From Bradyrhizobium jicamae (GTDB taxonomy: Bacteria > Pseudomonadota > Alphaproteobacteria > Rhizobiales > Xanthobacteraceae): a DNA stretch of 64,000 bases. Where the stretch lies: contig NZ_JAFCJX010000001.1 in assembly GCF_018130695.1 (NCBI RefSeq), positions 248,001 through 312,000 on the forward strand, in the 5' to 3' direction. A program made the position numbers and the translations under genes. Position 1 is the stretch's first letter, and each line of letters opens with the position of its first letter. The notes beneath the pieces are model-generated. The model saw nothing but the letters and a program-made list of their open reading frames with translations, ran no database searches and was not told the DNA's origin. Shown here piece after piece: positions 8,749 to 16,604 of the stretch.

Positions 8749-10287
8749 ATGACCATACGTCGCAGAGACCTGATTGCGGGCGGTTCGACGGTTTTGCTGT
8801 CGGCTGCTGGCGCAACGGAGCCAGCCAGCGCCGCGCCGAGAGCGGGTCAGTTGCGCCAGATCGACGTCCGACGCGACTTCGGAGCGGCCGGCGACGGGAC
8901 GACCGACGACTGGTCGGCCATCGAAAATGCCGGTCTCTATCTGGAGCGGCTCGGTGGCGGGCGGATGTATTTCCCGAGCGGGCGATACCGCCTGTCCGGC
9001 ACCGGCCGGAACATCACGGTCCGGAGCAATATCGAGTATTTCGGCGACGGCCACAGTTCGGTGATCCTGGGGACCAACGCGGCTTTCATCAGCCCGCAAG
9101 GCGCAGCGTTCGGACGCAGCGCCTATGGATCCTACGCCTATCTGCCGATCCGGGACATCAAGGCCGGAGACCGCTTTCTCGAGCTCGCCAATCCGTCCGA
9201 CGCCGCGAAATTCCAGCCCGGCGACATTGTCATCGCCCGCTCGACGAATGCGATCGTCACCCCGGGAGACGTGCTTCCCTATTATGTCGAGATGAACAGG
9301 GTCGTCGGCGTTGCCGGCAACCGCCTCGAACTGGAGGATGCCATCGACGACGGCTGGAGCGGCCTGATCGCAGCCAATGTCACGCATCACGTTGCGCAGG
9401 GCTACAGCATTCACGACCTGCGCATCGAGTGCGACGCGGGCTATCCGTTCTTTATCCAGGGCAGCTACAAGAGCGTCATCCGGAACTGCTGGACCCGCGG
9501 CTTCGCCCTCGCCTGCTTCAACGCCTTCACCCGCAGCATGGCCCACGACATCAATGCGACGGTGATGTGGAGCGAAAGCGGCGCGTCCGCCTCGCTGTTC
9601 GAGATCGAAACCGGCTCGGTCCGCGCCAACTTCCACGACATCGATGTCTATCTCTCGGGCAATGTCCCCGAGAGCGCGAGATATCCGCTGTTCTACTGCC
9701 AGGAGTTCTCCAGGCGCACACTGCTGCGCAACATCCGGGTGGCCGCGGCGGGCACCGAGCTCGGTCTTGTCTTCCAGGTCATGAGTGGCGGCCATCAGAT
9801 CGAGAATATCGACGTGACGGCCAGAAAGATCGACAAGGTTCTCGATTACTTCTCATACGACCCCGCCGCCTATCAGCTCAATCGGCTCGGCCTCACATTA
9901 TCGAATGTGCGCGTCGAAACGCTTGAGGCGACCAACAGCTTCAACCATGGATTCGTCCTTCACAATGATTATGCCGGCGGCGAGGTTCGGAACGTTACGG
10001 TCCGCGATTGCACGCTGATCGGCTCGCCCGGCGAAGGCGACCATCACCTGATCTGGTTCTACAAGGGAATCCAGAACGGCATCCTGTTCGACGGTGTGCG
10101 CGGGCGTGGATCCGTTGCAATGAACACGTCAGCGCGAACGCCAAACCAGGCCGGCCGCCCGTCCGCGGGTGATCTCGCATTCCCCTTGAAGAACGTCATG
10201 CTACGCAACTGCGAATTCACGCGAATCACGTCGGATGAGATGCAAAGACAAGCCAGATACGTCTCGTGTGAACGCTTGATGGACTGA
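8749..10287 (+). CDS. Tat-exported right-handed beta-helix protein (pectate-lyase superfamily)
   Basis: A 512-residue secreted protein. The N-terminus has a twin-arginine signal (RRRDLIAGG followed by a hydrophobic stretch and ASA). The mature part opens with IDVRRDFGAAGDGTTDDWSAIENA, the hallmark of the Pectate_lyase_3/GH28-like beta-helix fold (PF12708). It is followed by many short beta-strand coils rich in Asn, Gly and Asp (GHQIENIDVTAR, RNVTVRDCTLIGSP). Such proteins bind or cut acidic polysaccharides; catalytic residues cannot be assigned by eye. It stands alone at the edge of the polysaccharide locus, so an exopolysaccharide-modifying lyase or hydrolase is the natural inference. TTG 8743 is an alternative start; no strong ribosome site is visible. 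Confidence 0.85.
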   Translation: MTIRRRDLIAGGSTVLLSAAGATEPASAAPRAGQLRQIDVRRDFGAAGDGTTDDWSAIENAGLYLERLGGGRMYFPSGRYRLSGTGRNITVRSNIEYFGDGHSSVILGTNAAFISPQGAAFGRSAYGSYAYLPIRDIKAGDRFLELANPSDAAKFQPGDIVIARSTNAIVTPGDVLPYYVEMNRVVGVAGNRLELEDAIDDGWSGLIAANVTHHVAQGYSIHDLRIECDAGYPFFIQGSYKSVIRNCWTRGFALACFNAFTRSMAHDINATVMWSESGASASLFEIETGSVRANFHDIDVYLSGNVPESARYPLFYCQEFSRRTLLRNIRVAAAGTELGLVFQVMSGGHQIENIDVTARKIDKVLDYFSYDPAAYQLNRLGLTLSNVRVETLEATNSFNHGFVLHNDYAGGEVRNVTVRDCTLIGSPGEGDHHLIWFYKGIQNGILFDGVRGRGSVAMNTSARTPNQAGRPSAGDLAFPLKNVMLRNCEFTRITSDEMQRQARYVSCERLMD

Positions 10288-10391
10288 ACACCGGCGACCG
10301 TGAAGCGGTTCGACCCGCAAGTCCAGAACACCGTCGCGCCGGTGCGGTCCCGGCCTCACCGCGGGAGTGCGGCGCGCACGCCGGTGCTCGT

Positions 10392-10763
10392 TCAGCTCTG
10401 GATTCCGCCCCGGCGGGGCAGCGTTCCCCCCGATTCCAGGGCGAGCTTCTCCTCGATCTTCATCTTCTCGAGCAACAGATCGGTCACAATCCGGCGCAGC
10501 CGTTCATTTTCCAGCCGCAATTCGTCCATACGACTGCGATCGGGGTCAGTTGCGGTCGCACCGCTGCCATCGACCTCGACGAGGCCGTCCGCGGCAGGAG
10601 CGGGGTGCACGCCGCGCGCAGCTTCCTGCTTGCGCCAGCGATGAAACGTCATGACGCTGACGCCCAGCACCTTGCACGCTTGGGCCTGCGACTGCCCACG
10701 CGCCATAAGCTCCTCGGCCTGCTTGACCTTGGAAGCAATTTCGTCCGCAGAATGACGCCTCAT
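10392..10763 (-). CDS. Orphan transposase-OrfA-like HTH protein
   Basis: A 123-residue protein whose N-terminal half resembles the helix-turn-helix OrfA of IS3-type elements (PF01527): SADEIASKVKQAEELMARGQS, then QACKVLGVSVMTFHRWRKQ. A linker follows, and then a Leu-zipper-like helix at about 80-106 (MDELRLENERLRRIVTDLLL). No OrfB, DDE domain, terminal inverted repeat or target duplication is visible on either side. It is therefore either a remnant or a domesticated DNA-binding protein. The coiled-coil helix has the same pattern as two other very small proteins within 1.5 kb (11434-11622 and 11705-11908), which argues for a retained function. Confidence 0.75.
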   Translation of the reverse strand: MRRHSADEIASKVKQAEELMARGQSQAQACKVLGVSVMTFHRWRKQEAARGVHPAPAADGLVEVDGSGATATDPDRSRMDELRLENERLRRIVTDLLLEKMKIEEKLALESGGTLPRRGGIQS

Positions 10764-11433
10764 CCTGTCATCCGATTAACTCAACGTTAACAATCATCGC
10801 ACGGCCCAATTAGCAAGTAAATACAGGCCCGTAGTTATATGGGACGCATTCATCGTTGCGAACATCGGCCCACACTGTGATGTCGGCAACTCCCCCGCAG
10901 TCGGGGTCAATGATACCTCCGGTTCCGGGAGAATCCTGCCGGTGGTGATTCTATGTCATAACAACCCTATCGTAGATTTATTCAGAAAATTCCAAAACAA
11001 GACTCTTGCGGCCTCCCAGCGCGCATTAGGGGTACCCACGAAACAATCCCGGGATGCCCGCGGAGTATCGGAACGCGGGCCACGACCGGTCGCGGACGGC
11101 CCGCCGTGGCTGGGCTCAAGCACTCCCACCTTCCGGGTTGAAGCCGTCGCGTCCTGGCACGGGGATCGCGGGGCGGGGCCCCACTCCGGCCCCGTCGGTG
11201 GCGAAGTCAAGCCGGGATATCGTCGCCTTTTCGCAATTTAATCTTTTGGCAACTTGGCCGTTTTCGGCTTCCGGTGCTTGCGGAAAGGTCCCTGCGGCAG
11301 TACGAAAACGCCGTTTCGTGCCGAGGCACGAAATTTCCTGCGTACCAAGTATTATCTGCCACACCTACAAATACGCGCCGCTATTTCACAGCACGTCATT
11401 TCACCAGGCCTTTTTTTCGAGGAACGGATCATT
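10764..11433. other. Non-coding region with hairpins
   Basis: About 670 bases without a gene I can support. It contains the promoter area of the leftward HTH gene (AT-rich at about 10775-10850), a strong GC hairpin with 7-base arms (CGGGGCC 11174-11180, GGCCCCG 11188-11194) and the 20-base palindrome described separately. Open frames at 10942-11241 (+) and 10956-11210 (-) are antisense to each other and show no protein-like pattern. Confidence 0.4.
11314..11333. promoter_or_regulatory. Perfect 20-base palindrome upstream of a small gene
   Basis: TTTCGTGCC-GA-GGCACGAAA is a perfect dyad with a two-base centre, about 100 bases before the 62-residue gene at 11434. It is not followed by a T-tract in either direction, so a protein-binding operator is more likely than a terminator. 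The cognate regulator is unknown; the neighbouring HTH protein is one candidate. Confidence 0.5.
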
Positions 11434-11622
11434 ATGGGGCAAATCAAGACGTTTGAAATCAAGCAATCGGCCTACGGCAAGACCGAGGACTCACTGGAAA
11501 GCCTGATCGCCGAGAACGTCGAGCTGCGACAAACCGCGGTCGAACTGGCGTTGCAGACGTCGATCCTGCGCGAGCGCCTGTCCGGCGTCACCACGCGTGA
11601 GTTCATCCGTCAGAAGCATTGA
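11434..11622 (+). CDS. Small coiled-coil protein, unknown function
   Basis: A 62-residue hydrophilic protein. ATG 11434 has a good ribosome site (GAGGAA about nine bases upstream), whereas the longer open frame back to 11254 has none. Residues 20-50 form a heptad-like helix (SLESLIAENVELRQTAVELA). This helix matches, position by position, the C-terminal helix of the HTH protein at 10392-10763: an Asn, then LR, then a run of regularly spaced Leu/Val ending ERL. No enzymatic or membrane feature is seen. A dimerising or antagonist partner for that DNA-binding protein is conceivable but unproven. Confidence 0.65.
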   Translation: MGQIKTFEIKQSAYGKTEDSLESLIAENVELRQTAVELALQTSILRERLSGVTTREFIRQKH

Positions 11623-11704
11623 CGAACGCCCGCTCGCGGGCGTGACCCTTCCGATTGCTGATGCTTCCGTGATCCGGCCCGCAAGGCCGCGATCGGCGGC
11701 CAAC

Positions 11705-11908
11705 CTAGCCGTGCATGCGACGCGACGGTGCACGGCCGATCGTGTCAGCCTGGCAGCGCGGCTGCGACGCCGGCAGGCGTTCGGTCAGTTCGCGCAGCGC
11801 CGCGATGTCCAGCATCAGCGCAACGACCTCATCGCGCAGTGAACGATTCGCCGCACGCAACGCCTCCTCCACGCGATCTTGTGGAGACCGAACCTTACGC
11901 TGTTTCAT
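11705..11908 (-). CDS. Small basic coiled-coil protein, unknown function
   Basis: A 67-residue protein starting at ATG 11908 behind a GAGGGG ribosome site. The N-terminus is basic (MKQRKVRSPQDRVEEAL). Residues about 17-46 form a Leu/Ala heptad helix (AANRSLRDEVVALMLDIAAL) that resembles those in the two neighbouring small proteins. The C-terminal third is Arg-rich and looks unstructured. It converges with the 62-residue gene, with 82 bases between their ends. No family is recognised. Confidence 0.6.
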   Translation of the reverse strand: MKQRKVRSPQDRVEEALRAANRSLRDEVVALMLDIAALRELTERLPASQPRCQADTIGRAPSRRMHG

Positions 11909-12448
11909 CACGCCCCTCGTTATGTTCCTCTTGGCTATGAGCGATGTGATTGAAATTACAATGACAGGTTCGGCTTAACCTTAGGGAACGCAGTTAATTG
12001 GGCTGCGCACGCAACGATGTTGGACAAGACTCTTCCGACAGGAATGTTGATCACCGGATTCCTGCATATCGTCATAGCGCAACCCCGAACTCTATCGATT
12101 GCCGTTCCACACCGGACCAGCACGGTTTCATCGGACAAATTGATGGGGCAATCGACATTCCGGAGCTGCGCTGACGCATCGTCCGGACAAGTGGTATTCT
12201 ACCGCAGCAAACGCACTGCGTGTGTGTGATATTGCGCAAACAAAAGAGGCGATATCGTGATGTGATTGGCGAAAGCGCGACAGAATTTAGCGGCGTTCGT
12301 CAGGCCTGCGTAACGGAACAAAATCGTCGGGCACGCGCTCATCCTGTCCGGTTCCCCGGAACATGAAGGTGCCCCTGTCCGTGACGACGATATCGCCTCG
12401 TTACGACGTCATGTCGTTCATGACGCAACCGCCCGATCTCATCGCGCT
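11909..12448. other. Non-coding region between the small genes and the epimerase
   Basis: About 540 bases. A rightward open frame at 12017-12229 lacks a ribosome site and a protein-like composition. Near 12400-12420 there is an inverted repeat, GTCATG-tcgtt-CATGAC, just past the 3' end of the leftward epimerase gene; it may act as its terminator, although no T-tract follows. The last 20 bases are half of the CTAAAGCGCGATGA palindrome and supply the epimerase stop codon. Confidence 0.4.
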
Positions 12449-13471
12449 TTAGACCCGGTGATACTCCCGGTACCACGCGACGAATTTGGCCACCCCGTCC
12501 TCGATCCGGGTCTGCGGCCGGAAGCCGATGTCGCGCGCGAGATCGCTGACGTCGGCGAATGTCTCCAGGACGTCGCCGGGCTGCATCGGCATCAGCTTCT
12601 TCTCCGCTGGCCGGCCGAACCCCTGCTCCAGCAGCGTCACCACATGCATCAGCTCTTCCGGCTTGTTGTTGCCGATATTGTAGACCCGCCACGGCGCCTT
12701 GCTCGCGCTCGGGTCGGGATGGTCGCCTGACCATGACGGATCGCCCTGCGGCGCATGGCTGATCAGCCGCGCCATCGCTTCCACCACGTCGTCGACATAG
12801 GTGAAGTCGCGCCGCATGTTGCCGTTGTTGAACAGGTTGATCGGCTGCCCCTTGGTGATCGCGTCGGCGAACAGATAGAGCGCCATGTCCGGCCGGTACC
12901 ACGGCCCGTACACCGTGAAGAAGCGCAAGCCCGTGGTCGGCAGCCGATAGAGATGGCTGTAGGAATGCGCCAGCAACTCGTTCGCCTTCTTGGTCGCCGC
13001 ATACAGGCTGACCGGATGATCGACATTGTCGTGCACCGAGAACGGCAGTTTCGTATTCGCGCCATAGACCGACGAGGATGACGCGAACAGCAGGTGCTTG
13101 CAGGCATTGTGCCGGCAGCCCTCGAGCACGTTGAGAAAACCTTCCAGATTGGCGTCGGCATAGGCGTGCGGGTTCTGCAGCGAGTAGCGGACGCCGGCCT
13201 GTGCGGCGAGATGGACCACCACCTCGAACCGGTGGCGCGCGAACAGCTCCTTCATTCCGTCGCGGTCGGCGAGATCGAGCTGGAGGAAGGTGAAGTTTTG
13301 ATGCTGCGCCAGCAGATCGAGGCGCGCGCGCTTCAGCGCGGGATCGTAGTAGTCGTTGAGATTGTCGATTCCGATCACCGGCTGCCCAGCTCGCAGCAGA
13401 TGCTCGGCGAGATGGAAGCCGACGAAGCCCGCGCAGCCCGTGACCAGGAGATTGCCTGCAATGACAGTCAT
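12449..13471 (-). CDS. UDP-glucuronate 4-epimerase-like NAD-dependent sugar epimerase
   Basis: A cytoplasmic short-chain epimerase of 340 residues that probably interconverts UDP-glucuronate and UDP-galacturonate. It has an N-terminal Rossmann motif (VTGCAGFVGFHLAEHLL), GIDNLNDYYD typical of the LspL/CapI subgroup, ASSSSVYG, and the catalytic Tyr-Lys pair in SLYAATKKANE. The ATG at 13471 follows a GGGGGA ribosome site; an upstream ATG at 13504 adds eleven residues outside the fold. The stop codon lies inside half of a dispersed palindromic repeat. It is divergent from UDP-glucose 6-dehydrogenase, whose product is its substrate, so the pair supplies uronic acid for the polysaccharide locus. 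Confidence 0.9.
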   Translation of the reverse strand: MTVIAGNLLVTGCAGFVGFHLAEHLLRAGQPVIGIDNLNDYYDPALKRARLDLLAQHQNFTFLQLDLADRDGMKELFARHRFEVVVHLAAQAGVRYSLQNPHAYADANLEGFLNVLEGCRHNACKHLLFASSSSVYGANTKLPFSVHDNVDHPVSLYAATKKANELLAHSYSHLYRLPTTGLRFFTVYGPWYRPDMALYLFADAITKGQPINLFNNGNMRRDFTYVDDVVEAMARLISHAPQGDPSWSGDHPDPSASKAPWRVYNIGNNKPEELMHVVTLLEQGFGRPAEKKLMPMQPGDVLETFADVSDLARDIGFRPQTRIEDGVAKFVAWYREYHRV

Positions 13472-13816
13472 TCCGTCCGATCCCCCTCGCCGCGACGCGC
13501 ACAACTGTGCCGCCGTTCACTGACGTAACCCATCCTGAGACACCGCGGCAAGCCTCGTCGCTCTGCCAAACAGACGGGCAGGAACGGCAATCCCTGCAGA
13601 CAATATGCCGCTTGTCGCAGCGGTTGCGTCAATTGCTCGGTCGCAACATGGCGGCACGACGGCGACAATACGCAATCATTTCTCTCGCGTCCGCATTGGC
13701 TTGCCGCCGTGGAATCGGTTGCGTAACGTCCGCGACAATCCTGGCGAAGCAAGGACCTCAGTTCCCACTGATCGGCTTCGCACAACTCTCCAAAAGCGAC
13801 ATCTCGGGGAACCCTT
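13472..13816. promoter_or_regulatory. Divergent promoter region between epimerase and UDP-glucose dehydrogenase
   Basis: About 345 bases with no supported gene. It must carry the promoters of both sugar-nucleotide genes. I see no convincing operator dyad; an AT-richer patch at about 13655-13690 may be part of the rightward promoter. Confidence 0.4.
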
Positions 13817-15142
13817 ATGCACATCACGATGGTTGGGACGGGCTATGTCGGCCTCGTCTCCGGCGCCTGCTTTGCGGATTTCGGCCACCAGGTCACCTGC
13901 GTCGACAAGAACGTCGACAAGATCGCAGCGCTCCGTCGCGGCGAGATTCCGATCTACGAGCCGGATCTCGATCGTCTGGTCGAGAGCAACGCGCGCGCCG
14001 GCCGCCTCGCCTTCACGACCGACCTCGCCGAGCCCGTCGCGAAATCCGATGCGGTCTTCATCGCGGTCGGAACACCGTCGCGGCGCGGCGATGGCCATGC
14101 CGATCTCAGCTACGTCTACGCCGCCGCGCGCGAGATCGCGACGAGCCTGCAAGGCTTCACCGTCGTCATCACCAAGTCGACGGTTCCGGTCGGCACCGGC
14201 GACGAGGTCGAGCGGCTCATTCGCGAGGCCAATCCGTCGGCCGACGTTGCCGTCGCCTCCAATCCCGAATTCCTGCGCGAGGGCGCGGCGATCAGGGACT
14301 TCAAGCATCCGGACCGCATCGTGGTCGGCGTCAACGAGCCGCGGGCGAAGAAAGCCCTCACCGAGATCTACCGGCCGCTCTATCTCAACCAGGCCCCGAT
14401 CATGTTCACGGGACGGCGCACCGCCGAGCTGATCAAATACGCGGCGAACGCGTTCCTCGCCACCAAGATCACCTTCATCAACGAGATCGCGGATTTGGCT
14501 GAAAAGGTCGGCGCCGACGTCCAGGAGATCGCGCGCGGCATCGGTCTCGACAACCGGATCGGCACAAAGTTCCTGCACGCCGGTCCCGGCTTCGGCGGCT
14601 CCTGCTTTCCCAAGGACACGCGCGCGCTGATCAAGACCGCGCAGGACTTTGAGGCGCCGGTCCGCGTCGTCGAGGCCGTGATCGCCGTCAACGAGACCCG
14701 CAAGCGCGCGATGGCGCGCAAGGTCGCGGCGGCGTTCGGCGGCTCGCTGCGCGGCAAGACCATCGCGCTGCTCGGGCTGACCTTCAAGCCGAACACCGAC
14801 GACATGCGCGAGGCGCCCGCGATCCCGCTGGTGACGGCGCTGCAGGATCTCGGCGCTTCCGTCAAAGCCTATGACCCGGCCGGGATGGAGCAGGCCCGCG
14901 GCGAACTGTCAGACGTCACTTATTGCGACGGACCTTACGCCTGCGCCGAAGGCGCGGACGCGCTTGTGATCGTCACCGAATGGGAGCAGTTCCGCGCGCT
15001 CGACCTGCCGCGGCTGAAGCGCGAGATGGCATGCCCCGTGATCGTCGACCTCCGCAACGTCTACCGGTCGGAAGAGGTCATCGCCGAAGGCTTCCGGTAC
15101 GAAAGCATCGGACGCAGTTCACAGAACGGACATGGGATCTAG
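13817..15142 (+). CDS. ugd: UDP-glucose 6-dehydrogenase
   Basis: Oxidises UDP-glucose to UDP-glucuronate with two NAD+, feeding acidic polysaccharide synthesis. It has 441 residues, the usual length. It begins with the family signature (MHITMVGTGYVGLVSGACFA) and contains the central helical domain and the catalytic Cys in GPGFGGSCFPKDT. The C-terminal UDP-binding domain includes LGLTFKPNTDDMREAPA, the motif that distinguishes UDP-glucose from GDP-mannose dehydrogenases. Its ATG follows CTCGGGGAACCCTT. It is divergent from the UDP-glucuronate epimerase. Its 3' end runs directly into a dispersed repeat. Confidence 0.96.
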   Translation: MHITMVGTGYVGLVSGACFADFGHQVTCVDKNVDKIAALRRGEIPIYEPDLDRLVESNARAGRLAFTTDLAEPVAKSDAVFIAVGTPSRRGDGHADLSYVYAAAREIATSLQGFTVVITKSTVPVGTGDEVERLIREANPSADVAVASNPEFLREGAAIRDFKHPDRIVVGVNEPRAKKALTEIYRPLYLNQAPIMFTGRRTAELIKYAANAFLATKITFINEIADLAEKVGADVQEIARGIGLDNRIGTKFLHAGPGFGGSCFPKDTRALIKTAQDFEAPVRVVEAVIAVNETRKRAMARKVAAAFGGSLRGKTIALLGLTFKPNTDDMREAPAIPLVTALQDLGASVKAYDPAGMEQARGELSDVTYCDGPYACAEGADALVIVTEWEQFRALDLPRLKREMACPVIVDLRNVYRSEEVIAEGFRYESIGRSSQNGHGI

Positions 15143-15240
15143 AGCGTTTTCCAGCGAAGCGGGCACCGGTTCGCGTGAAGAAAACGCGTCTCAGCAAAAT
15201 CAAGAGCCCGTTCCGATTTTGATCGAAACCGGCTCTTGTC
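15143..15240. repeat. Dispersed intergenic repeat (GCGTTTTC family)
   Basis: Directly after the ugd stop: AGAGCGTTTTCCAGCG, CGGGCACCGGTTCGCG, GAAGAAAACGCG, then AGAGCCCGTTCCGATTTTG and CGAAACCGGCTCT. GCGTTTTC pairs with GAAAACGC, and AGAGCCCG/CCGGCTCT form a second weak dyad. I recognise this as a type widespread in Bradyrhizobium and relatives. It may also end ugd transcription. Confidence 0.75.
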
Positions 15241-15262
15241 TCGGCGCAAAAGCTCCGTGGGA

Positions 15263-15652
15263 CTAGACGTTCGCGGCCGGCTTGAACTCGGGAAACCGGC
15301 TCAGCACCGCGGCTTTCATGAACTTGAAGTGCGCGATCTCGGTCGCGAGCTCTTTCAGGCGGCGCTGGCCGTTGAGGATCTCGGCGTCGAACAGGTCCTG
15401 GTGATGATTGTCGAGCGCCTCGCGCTCGAGATATTCGTCGGTGCCGTTGCCGATGGTCACCGCGGCGCGCGCCAGCACGTCGTCGACGCGGCGGGCAAGG
15501 CCGGATTGCTCGTGCTCGGCCTCATGCAACGCGGTTTCGATCGCGGCCACGATCGCGCCAATCCTGTTCCTGTCGGTTTCGGCGTCGCGCTCCGGCGAAC
15601 GCGCCCGAAACCCCTCGTCGCGCGTACGAGCGCGCAAAAACAGCTGAAACAT
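15263..15652 (-). CDS. Conserved hypothetical protein, helical
   Basis: A 129-residue soluble protein, mostly charged helix. Residues about 30-65 (RIGAIVAAIETALHEAEHEQ) and 85-110 look like amphipathic helices, and LARRVDDVLARAAVTIGNGTDEYL separates them. It has no signal peptide or membrane segment. Codon use matches the neighbouring real genes. I recognise no named family. It is flanked by repeats and short genes, and no operon partner is evident. Confidence 0.72.
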   Translation of the reverse strand: MFQLFLRARTRDEGFRARSPERDAETDRNRIGAIVAAIETALHEAEHEQSGLARRVDDVLARAAVTIGNGTDEYLEREALDNHHQDLFDAEILNGQRRLKELATEIAHFKFMKAAVLSRFPEFKPAANV

Positions 15653-15811
15653 CTGCGTCTTCCGGTCCAGGCTAACTCAGCAGCGACCAACTCAGGAGCG
15701 ACTCCCAGAGTCGCCCCGCCGTGGTTAAGAAAAGGTAAAACCCGCCCACGCCCGGCGGCCGAGCGGCGCCATCAAGGACAATGCAAAGCCCAGCCCGCTC
15801 ACACGTCCAGC

Positions 15812-15967
15812 TCAGGAAAAATACCATAGCAGGAATTTCAGGAACAGCGAGCTCAACAGATAGACCCAGCCGACCATCGCCAGCAGCGTCAGACCGACGA
15901 AGACGCCGGAGAAGCTCCTTTCCTTGAGTCGTGCCAACAGCGAGATTTTTTCCGGCTGGTAGAACAT
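15812..15967 (-). CDS. Small single-pass membrane protein
   Basis: A 51-residue protein from ATG 15967: a short polar N-terminus (MFYQPEKISLLARLKERS) followed by one long hydrophobic helix (VFVGLTLLAMVGWVYLLSSL) and an aromatic end (FLKFLLWYFS). The open frame continues back to 16006, but the extra 13 residues look non-coding. The clear topology supports a real gene. Function unknown; it has no obvious partner. Confidence 0.62.
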   Translation of the reverse strand: MFYQPEKISLLARLKERSFSGVFVGLTLLAMVGWVYLLSSLFLKFLLWYFS

Positions 15968-16133
15968 CTCAAAGCTCGACTGCGATCCCGGCAAATCAAC
16001 TAACAATCAATTTCGATAATCTCGTGACGTGCACACGCGAAATCGTTGCCCACGCATGCGCTGATTTGCGGCACGACGTCAATTGATGATTGGTCTCGTT
16101 CTCTCGCGCGGCACGATCGAACAAACCTGCCGC

Positions 16134-16180
16134 GCAACGCGTGACCATCATCACGACCGCAATGACGGGTCACGCGTTGC
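16134..16180. repeat. Perfect 13-base inverted repeat
   Basis: GCAACGCGTGACC (16134-16146) and GGTCACGCGTTGC (16168-16180) are perfect complementary arms around a 21-base loop. The element begins ten bases past the stop of the leftward 50-residue gene, so it may be its terminator, although no T-tract follows on that strand. A regulator site is the alternative. Confidence 0.6.
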
Positions 16181-16189
16181 AAAAACTCC

Positions 16190-16342
16190 TCACACCCGGA
16201 AGAACGCGAACCACACGATGCCGAGGATCAGGACCGCAAGTCCGGTCGAGACCGCCAGGAGCGCGAGAACGGAGGGGCCTGGCTCCGCTTGCCGCGCCTC
16301 GGTGGGAGTTTCTACGATCTGGCCGTGTCGCTCCGTTGCCAT
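16190..16342 (-). CDS. 50-residue single-pass membrane protein
   Basis: A very short gene. ATG 16342 has a GAGG ribosome site six bases upstream, and the frame ends at TGA 16190. The product has a polar, acidic N-terminus (MATERHGQIVETPTEARQ), then PGPSV and one hydrophobic helix of about 24 residues (LALLAVSTGLAVLILGIVWF), ending FFRV. The clean split into cytosolic tail and membrane helix makes chance unlikely. Function unknown; it has no visible operon partner. Confidence 0.6.
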   Translation of the reverse strand: MATERHGQIVETPTEARQAEPGPSVLALLAVSTGLAVLILGIVWFAFFRV

Positions 16343-16604
16343 GGTGAACCTCGTCTTCGCGTAAGTGCCTCGTAACTCGCGGGCTTTGCCTCTCCAATGC
16401 GTGGGGCCAACGCCTCATCATCCCCGATGTTCCGAGCGGCCGGTGAAGCGGCGGTCGCCGGCGGCGGGGCGCAAATCGCCGCAGCCCGGCCCTTGGACCC
16501 GGCCAGGGTTAACGCCGTTGAGAGATTCCCGGGGCATCATGTTTCAAACCAGGTTCCCCGGTGGTATCCTGATTGTTCCGTCGGTTGCGTTATCGGAGTA
16601 TCCC

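Noticed and set aside
8456..8815. Leftward 119-codon frame between the proteinase and beta-helix genes
   Set aside because: It overlaps the start and Tat signal of the beta-helix gene and has no recognisable fold or ribosome site.
10392..10763. Complete IS3-type insertion sequence
   Set aside because: Only the OrfA-like part is present; no OrfB, terminal inverted repeats or target-site duplication can be found in the flanks.
12017..12229. Rightward 70-codon frame
   Set aside because: No ribosome site, no helix or membrane pattern, and it lies in otherwise non-coding DNA.
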